Below, in pieces: positions 1 through 8,912 of a DNA stretch of 64,000 nt. The first letter of the stretch is position 1. Each line of letters opens with the position of its first letter. The translations under genes were made by a program, and so were the position numbers. Below the pieces are notes generated by a model. The model was not told the origin of the DNA and made no database searches. It saw only the letters and a list, made by a program, of their open reading frames with translations. Origin of the DNA: JAHEFU01 sp020440645 (GTDB taxonomy: Bacteria; 4484-113; JAFGCY01); NCBI GenBank assembly GCA_020440645.1, contig JAGRNR010000008.1:31094-95093 (forward strand), read 5' to 3'.

Positions 1-1058
1 GCCACGTTCTCGAGGCGGAAGCGCTCGGCCTCAGCCACACGCTCGATCTCGTACTTCTTGGCGTCCGCCGGACGCTGCACTGTGGCCTCGAGCTCCTTCT
101 GCTTGCGCTCAATCTCGAGGTTCTCGAGCTCAATGCGCTTGTGCTTCTCGGTGATCTCGACGTTCACCTGCTCCTCACGGACCGCGCGCATCGACTTGTT
201 CTTCTGCAGTTCGTAGGCCAGGTCGGCTTCCGCCTTCTCGCGGTTCACATCCTTGGCGTAGTTGGCAACCTCGATCTCGTAGTCACGGTTCGAGGAGGCG
301 ATCTTCGTCTCGGCGGCGAACTTGGCGGTCTCACCCTGCTGGCGGAACTCCGCGGCCTTGATCGTCGCGTCACGGTTCGCCTGGCTCTCACCGATGGCGG
401 CGTCACGCTTGACCTCGGCGGTACGGGTCTTGCCCAGTGCGTCGAGGTAGCCCTCGTTGTCCTTCACGTCGCGGATCGTGAAGCTCACGATCTGCAGGCC
501 CATGTTGGCGAGGTCCGCCGCAGCGAACTCCTGCACCTTCTGGGCGAAGCTGTCGCGGTTGCGGTAGATCTCCTCAACCGTCATGGTGCCCATGATGGCG
601 CGCAGGTGGCCTTCCAGCGTCTGCTGGGCAATCCGCGCGATCTCCTCGGAGGGCTTCGACAGGAACTGCTCCACCGCGGTGGCGATGCTCACGTCGTCAG
701 AACGGATCTTGATCTGCGAGACGCCGTCCACGAGGATCGGCACACCCTGCTGGGTATAGACCTCCGGCGTGCGCACGTCGATCGTCATCAGCTCGAGGCT
801 GAGGATGTCAACGCGCTCCAGCACCGGGACGACGAATGTACCGCCACCCTTGATGATGCGGAAGCCAATGCGGTCGCTGCTGCCATCGGAACTCCTGAGC
901 CGCTGGCCCATGCCACCCGACACCACCATCACCGCGTTCGGCGGCACCTTGGTGTAGCGGCTGGCCCAGATGATCAGGATGATGATGATGAACGCCAGGA
1001 TGGCCAGTCCGATCACCACAGGGTTCAGCTCGATGCCCTGAATCAACATTGCTAACAT
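1..1058 (-). CDS. floT: Flotillin / SPFH-domain membrane microdomain protein (3' end beyond window)
   Basis: The gene reads leftwards and is cut by the window edge; about 352 codons are visible. A membrane segment at residues 12-32 (run IIIILIIWASRY) is followed by an SPFH/band-7 domain to about residue 215, then a long alanine- and glutamate-rich coiled coil that runs off the edge. This is the layout of FloT/YqiK flotillins, which oligomerise on the inner face of the membrane and organise lipid microdomains. The start at 1058 is chosen because GAGGAG lies about ten bases upstream; another in-frame ATG follows three codons later. It lies 104 bp downstream of an NfeD-like gene on the same strand, the classical NfeD-flotillin pair, so co-transcription is likely. 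The family is secure; the FloT subtype is inferred from the partner. Confidence 0.9.
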   Translation of the reverse strand, partial: MLAMLIQGIELNPVVIGLAILAFIIIILIIWASRYTKVPPNAVMVVSGGMGQRLRSSDGSSDRIGFRIIKGGGTFVVPVLERVDILSLELMTIDVRTPEVYTQQGVPILVDGVSQIKIRSDDVSIATAVEQFLSKPSEEIARIAQQTLEGHLRAIMGTMTVEEIYRNRDSFAQKVQEFAAADLANMGLQIVSFTIRDVKDNEGYLDALGKTRTAEVKRDAAIGESQANRDATIKAAEFRQQGETAKFAAETKIASSNRDYEIEVANYAKDVNREKAEADLAYELQKNKSMRAVREEQVNVEITEKHKRIELENLEIERKQKELEATVQRPADAKKYEIERVAEAERFRLENV

Positions 1059-1162
1059 TTCCCCGCTCCTCGCCCGGAGCATTCCGGGCAACGCCTTCCT
1101 GCACGGATGTGTGCAGGCTGATTATAGTCCACTGCGACTGCTACTGTCCCCAGCGGCAGTGC

Positions 1163-1930
1163 TCACTCAAGCAGCTTGCGCTGCCTGTCCACGTAAACCG
1201 TGTTGTCCTTCTTCAGGCGGATGCGCACCTTCTCGTTGCGGCCGACCTCCCCTTCAGTGGAGAGCCGGGCCGGGCTCGTGAAGCGCGTGCCGCGCAGGTT
1301 GTAGGCGATCTCGCCGGTCTTGTCGTGCGCCAGCGGAGTGATCACCTCGGCTTCCATGCCGATCATGTCGATGTCGCGGGCCTGGCTGGTACCCTGCAGG
1401 CTGAACAGCCACTTGCCGACCACCAGCCAGAACAGCAGTGACATCACCACGCCGCCGGCCAGTGCCGCGAGGATGCTGATTGCCAGCCCGGTGCCGTTGA
1501 GCGTCGCCAGGATGCCCGCCCCGCCGAAGGCGGCGAGGAAGGAGGCGATGCTGACCATACTGAACGGGTTGAAGTTGGCAAGGTCCGGCGAATGGCCCCC
1601 GGTCGAGCCGAGGTTCTCACCGTAATCCTTCGCGCCATGTGATCCGGCGTGCTGGCCGTCATGCTCGGCATCCGCGTCGGCCTCGAGTCCCTCGAAGCCC
1701 GCGCCGGAGCCGCCGTCAATGTCCTGCACGTCCAGGTCATGCCCATCGATGTCGAAGTCATGCCCGTCGATGTCCAGGCCGTGGCCGCCCGCGTCGAAGT
1801 CATGGCTGTCCAGGCCGACGTCGCCACCTTCAGTGTCGAATCCGCCCGCCATGCCCATCACACCGGCGAACAGCACGTAGCCTGTCCCGACCACGAAACT
1901 GATCCAGTAGATGTAATTGAGGACGTCCAT
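1163..1930 (-). CDS. NfeD/YuaF-like membrane protein with Asp/His-rich loop and C-terminal OB fold
   Basis: 255 residues. TM1 is at about 5-27, two further TM segments at about 124-172, and a C-terminal NfeD-type OB-fold region from about 185 (ARDIDMIGMEAEVITPL... LRGTRFTSPAR). NfeD proteins partner flotillins, and here the flotillin gene follows directly. Between TM1 and TM2 lies a loop, residues about 32-75, made of repeated HDFD / GHDLD / GLDIDG units very rich in Asp and His, which could bind divalent metal. The start at 1930 (MDVLNYIYW) is preferred over an upstream ATG at 2005 because that ATG lies inside a TATAAT box (2004-2009) and because AAGGGG precedes 1930. OB-fold proteins of this type with acidic His-rich loops occur in several phyla; metal binding is inference. 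Confidence 0.82.
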   Translation of the reverse strand: MDVLNYIYWISFVVGTGYVLFAGVMGMAGGFDTEGGDVGLDSHDFDAGGHGLDIDGHDFDIDGHDLDVQDIDGGSGAGFEGLEADADAEHDGQHAGSHGAKDYGENLGSTGGHSPDLANFNPFSMVSIASFLAAFGGAGILATLNGTGLAISILAALAGGVVMSLLFWLVVGKWLFSLQGTSQARDIDMIGMEAEVITPLAHDKTGEIAYNLRGTRFTSPARLSTEGEVGRNEKVRIRLKKDNTVYVDRQRKLLE

Positions 1931-2003
1931 TGCCTTGACCCCTTGTCCTAAGAGAGTCCGAATGCAGTCCGGATACGATCCGGCTGTCTGCTCCGCCGGT
2001 TCC

Positions 2004-2009
2004 ATTATA
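2004..2009 (-). promoter_or_regulatory. -10 box (TATAAT) for the NfeD-flotillin operon
   Basis: TATAAT on the minus strand, about 75 bases before the NfeD start codon. No good -35 box is visible 16-18 bases further upstream. It would give a leader of roughly 65 nt. Confidence 0.45.
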
Positions 2010-2123
2010 GGTACCAGCGGCTCCCGGTGATTCCGGGTTGTATCTGCTTAACCTGGTCCTACATAGCCAAACCTCCTGTTAGCAGAATTGTAACATAATT
2101 GATGTCAGTTTTCTATAATGTAA

Positions 2124-2147
2124 ATGAATTACCTTCAAGTAATTCAT
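2124..2147. promoter_or_regulatory. Perfect 9-bp palindrome in AT-rich intergenic DNA
   Basis: ATGAATTAC, a six-base loop, then GTAATTCAT. It lies in the AT-rich part (about 2080-2200) of the 434-bp gap between the divergent NfeD gene and the lipoprotein gene at 2365, next to a TATAAT at 2114-2119. It could be an operator for a dimeric repressor or an RNA hairpin. Nothing else recognisable was found in 2010-2364. Confidence 0.4.
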
Positions 2148-2364
2148 ATATAGAAAGTAATCATTCATTTTATTAATATCTTGCTATCAGATTCCCATCT
2201 GGCACACCTATTTATTCCATGTCGCAACGTGTCACCTGATTGCTTCCTTCAAGGATGTCCATTCAGTTCCGGCTGGCGTACTATTTTGCTAACCGGAATG
2301 TGAGCCTTCGCTGCATGGGTAGCCGGCCCGGGTCCGGGAATCAGATAGATGCCGAGGTTGTTCC

Positions 2365-5300
2365 ATGACCGCTAGACTAGCGCTGCTGTGCGCCCTGCTT
2401 GCCCTGTTTGCAACATCATGCTCCGGGTCTGCCCAGCCAGCCATGCAGGAGATTGAGTCACCTGTCACTGCTCCGACGACGGGCATGGAAAGCCCGGGAC
2501 TGCCGCCGCTGGCCGGACTGGATGCTGAGCGCAGCATTTCCATCAGCGGTCCGGGCTGGCATTCGATTGACCCCTACTATGAAGGTGGTCAGTGGAACTC
2601 GCTCAATGCAGAGAACCTTGAAGGCTCGCTGCACCTGTTTGGTAATGGCTCATCCGCCTTCATCGTGTACCCCGTCAGCGGATTCGGGGAGGATGCCTTC
2701 CCGACCAGCCTGCGCACAGATGCCAGTGACGACCCGATCGGCGAGTACTTTGCCGTGGCAGCTGATTTCCAGGTCGGCCGTTGGCGCGTGATCGGACCCT
2801 TCACTGACGATGCCACGATTGAGTTTCCGGGGCTGGACGAAGCTGGCTCCCAAAGGCGCTACCTGTCGCCCTCCGGCATTGCCTATGTGGGCCTGATGCT
2901 TGCCGGGGACGACACCTTCGACTTTTCAGGGGTCGAGCTCGGAGTGGATGGCGGCAGCTCCGCCCCGCGTCCGCCGACCCTGGTCACCCTGCCCACCGGC
3001 TATTCCGCCCTCTACATGAGCTGGATGCACAGCCCGGACTCCGCCGATGCCGACTTCGCCGGCTACCGGCTGGAGCGCGCACCGATGCTGTTCGGTGACT
3101 ATGCAGCGGTCGGTGCCGGGCTGGTGAATGACAGCAGCTTCGTTGACGACACGATCCAGGAGGGCCAGGGCTACCGCTACCGCCTGGCCGCCGAGGACAG
3201 CAGTGGCAACCGCAGCCCCTGGCTGCTGTTCCAGGGCGCATCCGTGATCGGGACGAAACAGGATCCCGTGATCGTCGTGCACGCCCCGAGCGGCCCGCTC
3301 TACGGCCCCGTGACGGTGGACGTCGACTTCGGCACAGACAGCTATGACCCGGAGGGAGTCGGCATTGACCAGTGGGTGATTGCCAGCCCGAGCATCGGCG
3401 CGCTGCCGGCCACGGACGGCAAGATCAGCTTCACGCTGCAGCCGGGTTGCCACTTCCTGCAGTTCACGGTGTCAACGACTGACGCTCGTTTCGCCACGGC
3501 CAGCCGGCTGCTGAAGGTCTACCCACAATGGGACAGCGCGCCCAAACTCGTGGAGGACACCTCAACCAGCACCCAGTCCCGGATCTGGTACCCGAGCATG
3601 CGCTTCGGGCTCAATGGCCTGCCGACATTGTTCGGTTACGAGCGCCGCCTGCAGGGTGTCGGCATGTGGGAATACGGCTTCGGTGACCCGGACGCCACAC
3701 TTGACCTGCTGCCGGCATACTGGCCGGTGGATGCCCTCACCGCGCCGATCTACACCGAAGGCATCGTGATGGCGGCCTCAATGGACAACCGGGCCTGGCT
3801 CGCGGTGTTTGACTACGAGGGCAAGCACTGGGTGGAGGGCCCGCCGCTGCTGGACAGCAAGGTGCTGGCACTGACGAGCGCCAGTTTCAACAACAACTTC
3901 CTTTTCTGCAACCGGACCGGCACTGTCGACGAGGACATCGTGGCCTACCGGCTGGACAACCTGCTCGAACCGATCCTGATCGCGGAGAACGTCGGTGATG
4001 TCTACCGCATCGGTGCCGTCGCCCGGGAGAGTGACGCCGGCACCTTCCTGTTCGTGCAGACCCTGACGGAGCTGCTGTGGTACCAGCTGGACTTCGCACT
4101 GAACGTGGTGGACAGCGGGCAGATTGCCGCCGCGCTGGTCGGAGACCCGCGCATGCCGGTGATCGACCCGGTCACCGACCGCCCGGTGCTGGTGCTTGAG
4201 ACCTCCCCCTACCAATGGACCGCGATGGACGAGCTCGGCATGTGGTCCGCCCCGGCCCCGATTGACAACACCGAGGTTAACCGCAGCGGGGCATCGATCA
4301 CCACCGTTGACAACATCTACTGCAGCTTCGCCTATGCCAGCGGCCAGGCGCGGGTCTACCGCTTCAACGGCAGCAGCTGGGATGTGCACAGCGTACTGTC
4401 CCACAGCACGAACTCCGGTTACCCGATGGCGGTGATGGACGCCCAGGTCGGCGAACGCACGCTGGACCTCGTTGACACGACGATTGACGGTGAGATGCGC
4501 GCCATGCGCATCACCGACGACGGTTCCAGCCCGGTCAACAGCTACCTGCCGCGCTCCAAGGGGCAGGGCAGCGCGATGCATGCCTCCCAGCAGGCCGTGC
4601 AGCTGCATGTGACCTGGACCAACATGGACGGCGCGCAGTCCGAGCTGCGCTACAGCAACGACCACGGTGACAACTGGAACTTCTACCTGCTGATGTTCGG
4701 ACAGTACTGGACCAACGGCAGCGACGGGCTGGGGCAGGCCTACTACAGCGTGAATGACGGCATCAGCCAGAAGCTGTATTACTGGGACGGCATCGGGCTG
4801 ACCAGCCAGGCCACCGTGAGCATGGGCTCGCTGGATTACCGCCCAATGCTGGCGAAGCGCTCCTTCGGTGATGACATGCTCTGGTATGCCTTCGACTCAG
4901 GCACCGAACTGGCGCAGGAGGTGATCGGGCACTACAACACAGGTGCTCCGCTGCTGGACTACAGCGCGGCCAGCCATACACCGGCGCTCAGGCCGGTCTG
5001 GAACGGTGTCGTCAACAACATCGGCTACCGCTCGCGGATCTTCGCCCGCTGCGGCGGGGTCAGTCCGGCCGCATCCAGCCTCGCCCTCTACCAGTCCAAT
5101 CAGGACACCTATGAGCTTGTTGACAACAAGGTCTACCAGTTCCCGGCTGACCTGCAGGATGACATGATGGTCCGCGGCCGCGGGCTGGCGACCTGCAGCT
5201 ACCTCGGCAACGTGCCCTACCTGACGGACCAGGCCTTCTTCTCCACCTACGGCGCTGATGGCCGGGCCCTGCGCTATGTGGTTGACTACTTCGGCAACTC

Positions 5301-5589
5301 CGCAAGCAGCCAGTTCGGCAGCCTGCCCGAGCCGCTGCTGCGCGATGAGCGCCGCACGGTCAGCTGCGAGACCCTGCGCAGCCAGACCGGGCTGATGCTG
5401 ATGGGTGATGTCGAGGGCCGCGAGCTGGACTTCCAGTGGAGCAACTTCGGTGACTGGGAATCCCTGCCGCTGCCGGACGGACTGGCGGGCAAGTCGATGT
5501 TCGAGTTGTGCGAGGACCCCGACGGACGCTGGCACATCTTCTACCGTGACAACTTCACGGACCAGATCTGGATGCTGAGCACGCTGTAG
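2365..5589 (+). CDS. Large lipoprotein: TGRW/GPF N-terminal domain, Fn3 domain, beta-propeller-like region
   Basis: 1074 residues with a lipoprotein signal peptide; lipobox FATSC puts the lipidated Cys at residue 19. Residues about 55-190 form a domain shared with five other proteins of this window (core FAVAADFQVGRWRVIGPF near residue 129). A fibronectin type III-like domain follows at about 205-300 (SWMHSPDSADADFAGYRLERA...YRYRLAAEDSSGN). The rest, about 700 residues, consists of beta-strand-rich segments with recurring WY/YxFD patterns suggesting propeller-like repeats. No catalytic motif is seen. GAGG precedes the ATG at a usable distance. It converges with the next gene (10 bp between stop codons). 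The likely site is the outer membrane or cell surface; the ligand is unknown. Confidence 0.85.
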   Translation: MTARLALLCALLALFATSCSGSAQPAMQEIESPVTAPTTGMESPGLPPLAGLDAERSISISGPGWHSIDPYYEGGQWNSLNAENLEGSLHLFGNGSSAFIVYPVSGFGEDAFPTSLRTDASDDPIGEYFAVAADFQVGRWRVIGPFTDDATIEFPGLDEAGSQRRYLSPSGIAYVGLMLAGDDTFDFSGVELGVDGGSSAPRPPTLVTLPTGYSALYMSWMHSPDSADADFAGYRLERAPMLFGDYAAVGAGLVNDSSFVDDTIQEGQGYRYRLAAEDSSGNRSPWLLFQGASVIGTKQDPVIVVHAPSGPLYGPVTVDVDFGTDSYDPEGVGIDQWVIASPSIGALPATDGKISFTLQPGCHFLQFTVSTTDARFATASRLLKVYPQWDSAPKLVEDTSTSTQSRIWYPSMRFGLNGLPTLFGYERRLQGVGMWEYGFGDPDATLDLLPAYWPVDALTAPIYTEGIVMAASMDNRAWLAVFDYEGKHWVEGPPLLDSKVLALTSASFNNNFLFCNRTGTVDEDIVAYRLDNLLEPILIAENVGDVYRIGAVARESDAGTFLFVQTLTELLWYQLDFALNVVDSGQIAAALVGDPRMPVIDPVTDRPVLVLETSPYQWTAMDELGMWSAPAPIDNTEVNRSGASITTVDNIYCSFAYASGQARVYRFNGSSWDVHSVLSHSTNSGYPMAVMDAQVGERTLDLVDTTIDGEMRAMRITDDGSSPVNSYLPRSKGQGSAMHASQQAVQLHVTWTNMDGAQSELRYSNDHGDNWNFYLLMFGQYWTNGSDGLGQAYYSVNDGISQKLYYWDGIGLTSQATVSMGSLDYRPMLAKRSFGDDMLWYAFDSGTELAQEVIGHYNTGAPLLDYSAASHTPALRPVWNGVVNNIGYRSRIFARCGGVSPAASSLALYQSNQDTYELVDNKVYQFPADLQDDMMVRGRGLATCSYLGNVPYLTDQAFFSTYGADGRALRYVVDYFGNSASSQFGSLPEPLLRDERRTVSCETLRSQTGLMLMGDVEGRELDFQWSNFGDWESLPLPDGLAGKSMFELCEDPDGRWHIFYRDNFTDQIWMLSTL

Positions 5590-5599
5590 CGGACGGGTT

Positions 5600-7213
5600 T
5601 CAGTCGAGCAGGATGGCGTAGCGCAGCTCCTCCGTGGAGGGGCTGGTCAGCACACTGTATGCAATCGCTGGGTGTCCGGCAACGAGTGCCATTGACATGT
5701 GGCCGCCTTCCGGCACCGCGTTGTCGACAACAGCCGGGGCGTTCCAGTCCCCTGCCGCCATCCCGCCAGGCCCGCTGGAGCGTGCATACATCAGTGAGCC
5801 GCTGCCGTCGTCAAACCAGGCCGTGGCCGGCTTGCCACTGACCTCCAGCAGGGGGCTTACCGCGAACGGGACGGACGTGGCGGTGATGTCGACAGCGGCG
5901 GGCCATGCCAAGGCGGAATCCCCGCCTGCATCATCCGCGCGCACATAGCGCAGCTTGCCGGTGCCGGGATCATGGAACGTGATTGCCGGCCTGCCGGCGA
6001 CCGGGGCAAGGAATGCATTTCGCATGTCAGCACTGCCCGCCAGCAGGATCTGGCCGGCCCAGTCCAGCTGGTTGTCACCGGCAGGCGTCGCACTGTGCAG
6101 GTACAGGCTGGGATTCCCGCTGGGCGCTGAGCAAGCAATGCCCGGCCTGCCGTCTATCACTGCCAGCGATTCGCCGAACAGGCCCGTGCCCGATGAGGCA
6201 ATATCAATCCTGTTATTCCAGTCCGCCGGGGAGGCACCGCTTGCGGTCGCCGACCTCACATAGACCAGGTGCTGGCTGGCATCGTCCCAGTAAACCGCCG
6301 CGGGATGCCCGTCCACAATGGCCAGCAGGCCGCCGCTCGAGGTGCCGGGGGCGATCAGGGCAAACTGCTGCCAGTCCGCCTTGGCCATCCCATCCGTGCT
6401 GGTTGAACGGATGTAGGAAGTTTCGAACGAGGTGGCTCCGGCAAACAGGATCGCGGGGTTGCCATCGGCGACAACCAGTCCTGTCGGCGGAATGTATGGG
6501 TCGGAGAATTCATCAAACTGCTCGCGGATGCTGATCGCCGGCGCCCAGTGGGAGGGGTCTGCCCCGCTGTCGGACAGGGAACGGATGTAGCTGACCCTGG
6601 TCAGCGAATTCTGGGAATCAATGAAACTGATGGCAGGCGTACCGTCCACCACAGCCAGCGTTGGATGGTTGCCGACGGCATCGCCACTGGACAGGGGCAC
6701 CACCTGCCAGCCGCTGCGACTGGTCAGCAGGGCCAGCCCGTGGACCAGTGCAGGCCCGGATTCCGGACAGAGCACCGCACAGAACACATTGCCAGCGGGT
6801 GAGAGGTGCTTCGGCTGTTCCAGTTCCAGGCTGGCGTTCGTCACGTACGGACCACTGAACTCCCAGTGACCCGTACTGTAATCGGCGAGTCCGATCCAGA
6901 CGCCGGGGCCGCCCTGCACCTCAAGCTCGATCTCCAGTCCGGCCAGCCCATAGCCACCGCTCTCCAGCTTCCAGATGCCCCAGCTGCTGCCGGCTGCATC
7001 CTCGTTGAGTTGCAGGGCGTCGCCGGACTGGATTGCTGAGGCTGAGCGATTGAAGCTGGACTTGCCAGCTGTGCTGACAGCGACCAGCCCGGAGGTGGAG
7101 TGGATTGAGGCCGGCGGATCCCCAGCCCAGCCTCCCGTGTTTTCAAAGGAGGTACTGCCACATGAGCAGACCAGCAACGATCCGATGGCAAGCAGCACGA
7201 TAAGTGCAGGCAT
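5600..7213 (-). CDS. Lipoprotein with TGHW/GPY N-terminal domain and propeller-like VVDGxPAI repeats
   Basis: 537 residues; lipobox LLVCSC, Cys at residue 18. The N-terminal module (ADYSTGHWEFSGPY near residue 115) matches that of the neighbouring secreted proteins. The remainder is built of about seven repeats of roughly 45-55 residues with the pattern VVDGxPAIxFxD...LxYVRS, which resembles blades of a beta propeller. The start at 7213 has a full AGGAGG six bases upstream. A TATAAT lies about 40 bases before the start. It may share transcripts with the paralogous gene 58 bp upstream on the same strand. Function unknown; surface exposed by inference. Confidence 0.85.
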   Translation of the reverse strand: MPALIVLLAIGSLLVCSCGSTSFENTGGWAGDPPASIHSTSGLVAVSTAGKSSFNRSASAIQSGDALQLNEDAAGSSWGIWKLESGGYGLAGLEIELEVQGGPGVWIGLADYSTGHWEFSGPYVTNASLELEQPKHLSPAGNVFCAVLCPESGPALVHGLALLTSRSGWQVVPLSSGDAVGNHPTLAVVDGTPAISFIDSQNSLTRVSYIRSLSDSGADPSHWAPAISIREQFDEFSDPYIPPTGLVVADGNPAILFAGATSFETSYIRSTSTDGMAKADWQQFALIAPGTSSGGLLAIVDGHPAAVYWDDASQHLVYVRSATASGASPADWNNRIDIASSGTGLFGESLAVIDGRPGIACSAPSGNPSLYLHSATPAGDNQLDWAGQILLAGSADMRNAFLAPVAGRPAITFHDPGTGKLRYVRADDAGGDSALAWPAAVDITATSVPFAVSPLLEVSGKPATAWFDDGSGSLMYARSSGPGGMAAGDWNAPAVVDNAVPEGGHMSMALVAGHPAIAYSVLTSPSTEELRYAILLD

Positions 7214-7271
7214 ATTATTCCTCCTGCTGGCCCTGGCAGATTATACCCAGAACAGGGACTGCCGGAGATGG

Positions 7272-8831
7272 CTAGCTGGCGGGCACCCCGTAAAGCCAGC
7301 CGATCAGGCCCTGGCCGAGGCTGAAGTAGGCGAGGGCGGCCACGCCGTTGACATCGGCCATCGATGTGCCGAGCCCGGCATCAGCGTCAAGCACCTGTGG
7401 CGTGCCCCAGGCCGAACCGCTGCTGTCAGTCGCACGCACGAACTTCAGTTCGTTCACGTCGTCGCCGTGGAAGTAGCTCACCTGCGGTAGGCCTTCGGCA
7501 TAGACCAGCGAGCAGTAGGCCCCCGTCTCAGCACCGCTGTCAACCGTCAGCGGGCTGCCCCAGGCCGAGCCGTCGGCATCATTCGCGCGGCAGTAGTGCA
7601 GCTCGTCCACTTCCTGTGCGGTGTAACAGGCCGCCGGCTTGCCATCCACGATCGCCAGGCTGGCTTCATAGCTGCCTGCCAGCGAGCCCTCGATCGTCAG
7701 CGGGCTGCCCCAGCTGGAGCCCTGGGCGTCGGAGCTGCGCAGGTAGTGCACGTTCTCGGCGTCGGAACTGGTCCAGCACAGCGCCGGGTTGCCATTGACA
7801 ACTTCCATGTCAATCTGGGCGAAGGCTGCCCCGCTGGCGACATTCACCGAGAAGCCCCAGCTGGATCCCGTGCTGTCATTGGCGCGCAGGAACTTCAGGC
7901 TGCCCGGCACGACCAAGTCGTGGGTGAAGCCCACCGCCGGGCGGCCGTCCACCTCGCGCAGCTGCGGGAAGTAGCCGAAGCTGGTGGCGAACACGATGCC
8001 CTGCGGGCTGCCCCAGTTCGTGCCGTCGGCATCGCTGGCGCGCACGTACTTCAGGTCCAGCGTGCCGTTCTCGAATGACTCATATGCGATCGCCGGGCGG
8101 CCGTCGATCACGGCGAGGCTCGGGTTCAGCCCGCAGCTCAGGGCCGGGTCCGGGTAGGCCGGGCTGCCCCAGCTGCTGCCGCTGGCATCGTTGGCGCGGA
8201 TGTACATCAGCTGCTGGTTGGTGGCGTCGTAGCAGGCCACCGCCGGGCGGCCGTTGACAACGGAGAGGTCCACGAACTCGCCCATGTCGATCCCGAGGGA
8301 CGCGTCAAAGTAGCCTTCACCGCCGCTGCCGCCGCCGTCCACGCTGATGGACTGCAGGCTGCTGTTGTCGCGGGTCGCCAGCACGGCGATGAACAGGTTG
8401 CCGGCACCGCTGCGGTTGGCCGTGTTGTCAAGCTCGAGCTGACGGTTGCCGGCGAAGGGACCGCTGAAGTCCCAGCGGCCAGTCTGGAAGTCCGCCACCG
8501 CGATGTAGACCCCGCCGAGTGCCGCCGTCAGGTTGACCGTGGCTTTGCTGAACGGGTCCGCCAGGTCGAAGCAGTGGATGCTCCAGCCGGCCACTGTGCC
8601 ATTGACCGTGCCGTATTCCATTTCCGTTCCGTTGGCAAGCGCATTGCCACCCGTCATCCAGGCCGCGCTGCCGTCCTGCTCAGCGTCTCCGGTGTTGGAG
8701 ACGGAGCGCAGCATGTCCAGTGCAGGCAGCCTGCCGCCCGCGGTGTCCTCTGCTGAGCTGTGCCGGGCCGCGGCCGGCAGCAGGGCGAGCAGCAGGGCCG
8801 CCAGCAGGGTGGTTCGCTTCAGTGCGTGCAT
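7272..8831 (-). CDS. Secreted protein with TGRW/GPF domain and VVNGRPAVxYxD repeats
   Basis: 519 residues. Unlike its neighbours it has a Sec signal peptide without a lipobox cysteine (hydrophobic core LLAALLLALLPAAA), so it should be released by signal peptidase I. The shared N-terminal module (VADFQTGRWDFSGPF) is near residue 115. Repeats of about 50 residues follow, each with VVNGRPAVxYxD and YxRANDASGSSWGSP signatures; comparable repeats occur in secreted proteins of many environmental bacteria and probably form a propeller. The start at 8831 has no proper Shine-Dalgarno, but TAGAAT ends exactly six bases upstream, predicting a leaderless mRNA. Paralogue of the gene at 5600-7213. Confidence 0.85.
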   Translation of the reverse strand: MHALKRTTLLAALLLALLPAAARHSSAEDTAGGRLPALDMLRSVSNTGDAEQDGSAAWMTGGNALANGTEMEYGTVNGTVAGWSIHCFDLADPFSKATVNLTAALGGVYIAVADFQTGRWDFSGPFAGNRQLELDNTANRSGAGNLFIAVLATRDNSSLQSISVDGGGSGGEGYFDASLGIDMGEFVDLSVVNGRPAVACYDATNQQLMYIRANDASGSSWGSPAYPDPALSCGLNPSLAVIDGRPAIAYESFENGTLDLKYVRASDADGTNWGSPQGIVFATSFGYFPQLREVDGRPAVGFTHDLVVPGSLKFLRANDSTGSSWGFSVNVASGAAFAQIDMEVVNGNPALCWTSSDAENVHYLRSSDAQGSSWGSPLTIEGSLAGSYEASLAIVDGKPAACYTAQEVDELHYCRANDADGSAWGSPLTVDSGAETGAYCSLVYAEGLPQVSYFHGDDVNELKFVRATDSSGSAWGTPQVLDADAGLGTSMADVNGVAALAYFSLGQGLIGWLYGVPAS

Positions 8832-8912
8832 CCCCTGATTCTAGCCTGCCGCAGCCACGGGCGGCCTGCATCCCGGATTGCACAGTACAATTGGCCTTAT
8901 CAAGGAGATTCC

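Noticed and set aside
141..1055. 304-codon plus-strand ORF opposite the flotillin gene
   Set aside because: Low-complexity, Leu/Val/His/Arg-rich translation typical of the antisense strand of a GC-rich gene; no ribosome site; the minus-strand flotillin is unmistakable. The same reasoning removes other long antisense ORFs, such as those opposite accC, xseA, rsmA and rplI.
8760..8912. 51-codon N-terminal extension of the TPR protein at 8913
   Set aside because: It would overlap the start of the divergent gene and place the signal peptide internally; AAGGAG marks 8913.
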